Shown: positions 21,995 through 22,445 of the stretch, piece after piece
Numbering within the stretch: position 1 is the stretch's first letter
Layout of the letters: every line of letters begins with the position of its first letter
DNA from: an uncultured Anaerolineaceae bacterium
Lineage (GTDB): Bacteria > Chloroflexota > Anaerolineae > Promineifilales > Promineifilaceae
Length of the DNA: 22,445 nt
Reading direction: 5' to 3'
NCBI GenBank assembly: GCA_937967805.1
Contig: CALBTC010000062.1
Location: 1 to 22,445, forward strand
Notes under the pieces: generated by a model
The model's input: the letters and a program-made list of their open reading frames with translations, nothing else
Databases searched by the model: none
What the model was told of the DNA's origin: nothing
Position numbers and translations under genes: made by a program

Positions 21995-22445
21995 TTAACC
22001 CCGGCGAGCCATGACCACCAAAATGCCGCTGGCTACCAAAAGCACGGCCAGTGCGCCAATGAGCAGCCAGAGCAGGTTGCTGGTTTGCTGAACGGGATCG
22101 GCCGGCTCTGGTGTGGGGGAAACATCCGTTATTCCCACATCTTCTACTGCACTATCAACAGCGGCCACTTCCTGGGTAGGAACGGCCGTTGGTTCTGGCG
22201 TGTTGGTTGGCGTTGGTGTGGGCGTGAAAACGGCCGTTGGTGAAGCAATGGGCGAAGCAATCACCGTGACCTCAATCACGCTGAGGCCTAGTTCCGGGTC
22301 TTCAGAAGAGCCGCCAACGGTTGCCGGCTGCGGACGGTGTCCCACGACAACTTCCTGCCCCAGTTGCAGCAGGGCGTTTTCCGCCAGGCGCACGACGATG
22401 GCGCCGAGGAAGATGGAGATCGTCCAGGAGAGCGCCGCGCGCGGC
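21995..22445 (-). CDS. Pro/Thr-rich membrane protein, N-terminus missing
   Basis: The frame stays open to the right edge (about 149 residues visible), so the start lies outside the window; an internal GTG at 22393 is not needed. The visible part begins in a hydrophobic helix (LSWTISIFLGAIVV), followed by a short region with PQPATVGGSSEDPELG, a Thr/Pro/Ala-rich stalk (PTPTPTNTPEPTAVPTQ) and a C-terminal helix (LLWLLIGALAVLLVASGILVV) ending in MARRG. No folded domain is visible. The layout matches the C-terminal half of the SH3-domain protein at 11423-12319. It precedes the copper chaperone in the same direction. Function unknown. Confidence 0.7.
   Translation of the reverse strand, partial: PRAALSWTISIFLGAIVVRLAENALLQLGQEVVVGHRPQPATVGGSSEDPELGLSVIEVTVIASPIASPTAVFTPTPTPTNTPEPTAVPTQEVAAVDSAVEDVGITDVSPTPEPADPVQQTSNLLWLLIGALAVLLVASGILVVMARRG

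Larger units (their letters stand above)
624..22237. repeat. highly iterated palindromic octamer ACGGCCGT
   Basis: By eye, exact copies start at 624, 1516, 1823, 3749, 4306, 5059, 6206, 7619, 8967, 9488, 10336, 10399, 10573, 11083, 11254, 11571, 13615, 14815, 14966, 15427, 15455, 16385, 16493, 17089, 17286, 17695, 18012, 18925, 19120, 19352, 19705, 19870, 21100, 21548, 21926, 22182 and 22230. That is 37, of which only 1823 lies between genes. Random expectation for 22.4 kb is about 0.3-0.5. Near matches (GCGGCCGT, TCGGCCGT, ACGGCCGC) are also common. Confidence 0.85.

Noticed and set aside
22393..22445. GTG at 22393 as the true start of the right-edge protein
   Set aside because: The frame stays open upstream and encodes a hydrophobic helix that continues to the edge, so the gene more likely starts outside the window.

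Overview
The window looks like chromosomal DNA from a member of the Chloroflexota (Anaerolineae-like). This is an inference from three things: several Thr/Pro-rich secreted proteins ending in one membrane helix and a short basic tail; a DUF4012 - DUF2723 - flippase-like surface operon; and moderately high GC. No rRNA or marker gene is present to confirm it. Nearly every gene is on the minus strand, so transcription mostly runs from high to low coordinates. Only radA is on the plus strand.

Region A (about 1-9.8 kb, minus strand) is a methylated-amine catabolic cluster. In transcription order it holds a GntR/FCD regulator, an MttB-superfamily corrinoid methyltransferase without an in-frame amber codon, a dimethylglycine/sarcosine dehydrogenase-type flavoprotein with folate-binding GcvT domains, EtfB and EtfA. 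After these come an Mrr-like restriction endonuclease, a small protein of the 'virulence factor' Pfam family, and a RACo-type [2Fe-2S]/ASKHA corrinoid-activating protein cut by the left edge. The likely scheme is one methyl group moved from a quaternary amine such as glycine betaine to a corrinoid protein, followed by oxidative demethylation of the tertiary amine on tetrahydrofolate with electrons passed to ETF. The corrinoid protein and a methyl-corrinoid:THF methyltransferase are not in view and would be expected left of position 1. The Mrr gene interrupts this set and looks acquired.

Region B (10.0-12.3 kb, minus) has an MFS transporter and a membrane-anchored SH3-domain protein. Region C (12.4-19.95 kb, minus) is a tightly packed surface-glycan operon: a small membrane protein, a Pro/Thr-rich anchored protein, a flippase-like protein, a DUF2723 glycosyltransferase-like protein, a DUF4012 protein, a GT4 glycosyltransferase and a GDP-mannose 3,5-epimerase-like enzyme. 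Region D (20.0-22.4 kb) has radA (+), a convergent PCu(A)C copper-chaperone lipoprotein (-) and a partial Thr/Pro-rich membrane protein (-).

Two signals run across genes. The palindromic octamer ACGGCCGT occurs about 37 times by eye where fewer than one is expected, and most coding copies are read in one frame as Thr-Ala-Val. The spacers between the catabolic genes each carry a different palindromic or tandem short repeat. No stretch over 300 bases lacks a gene. I see no tRNA, rRNA, CRISPR array, transposase or phage gene.
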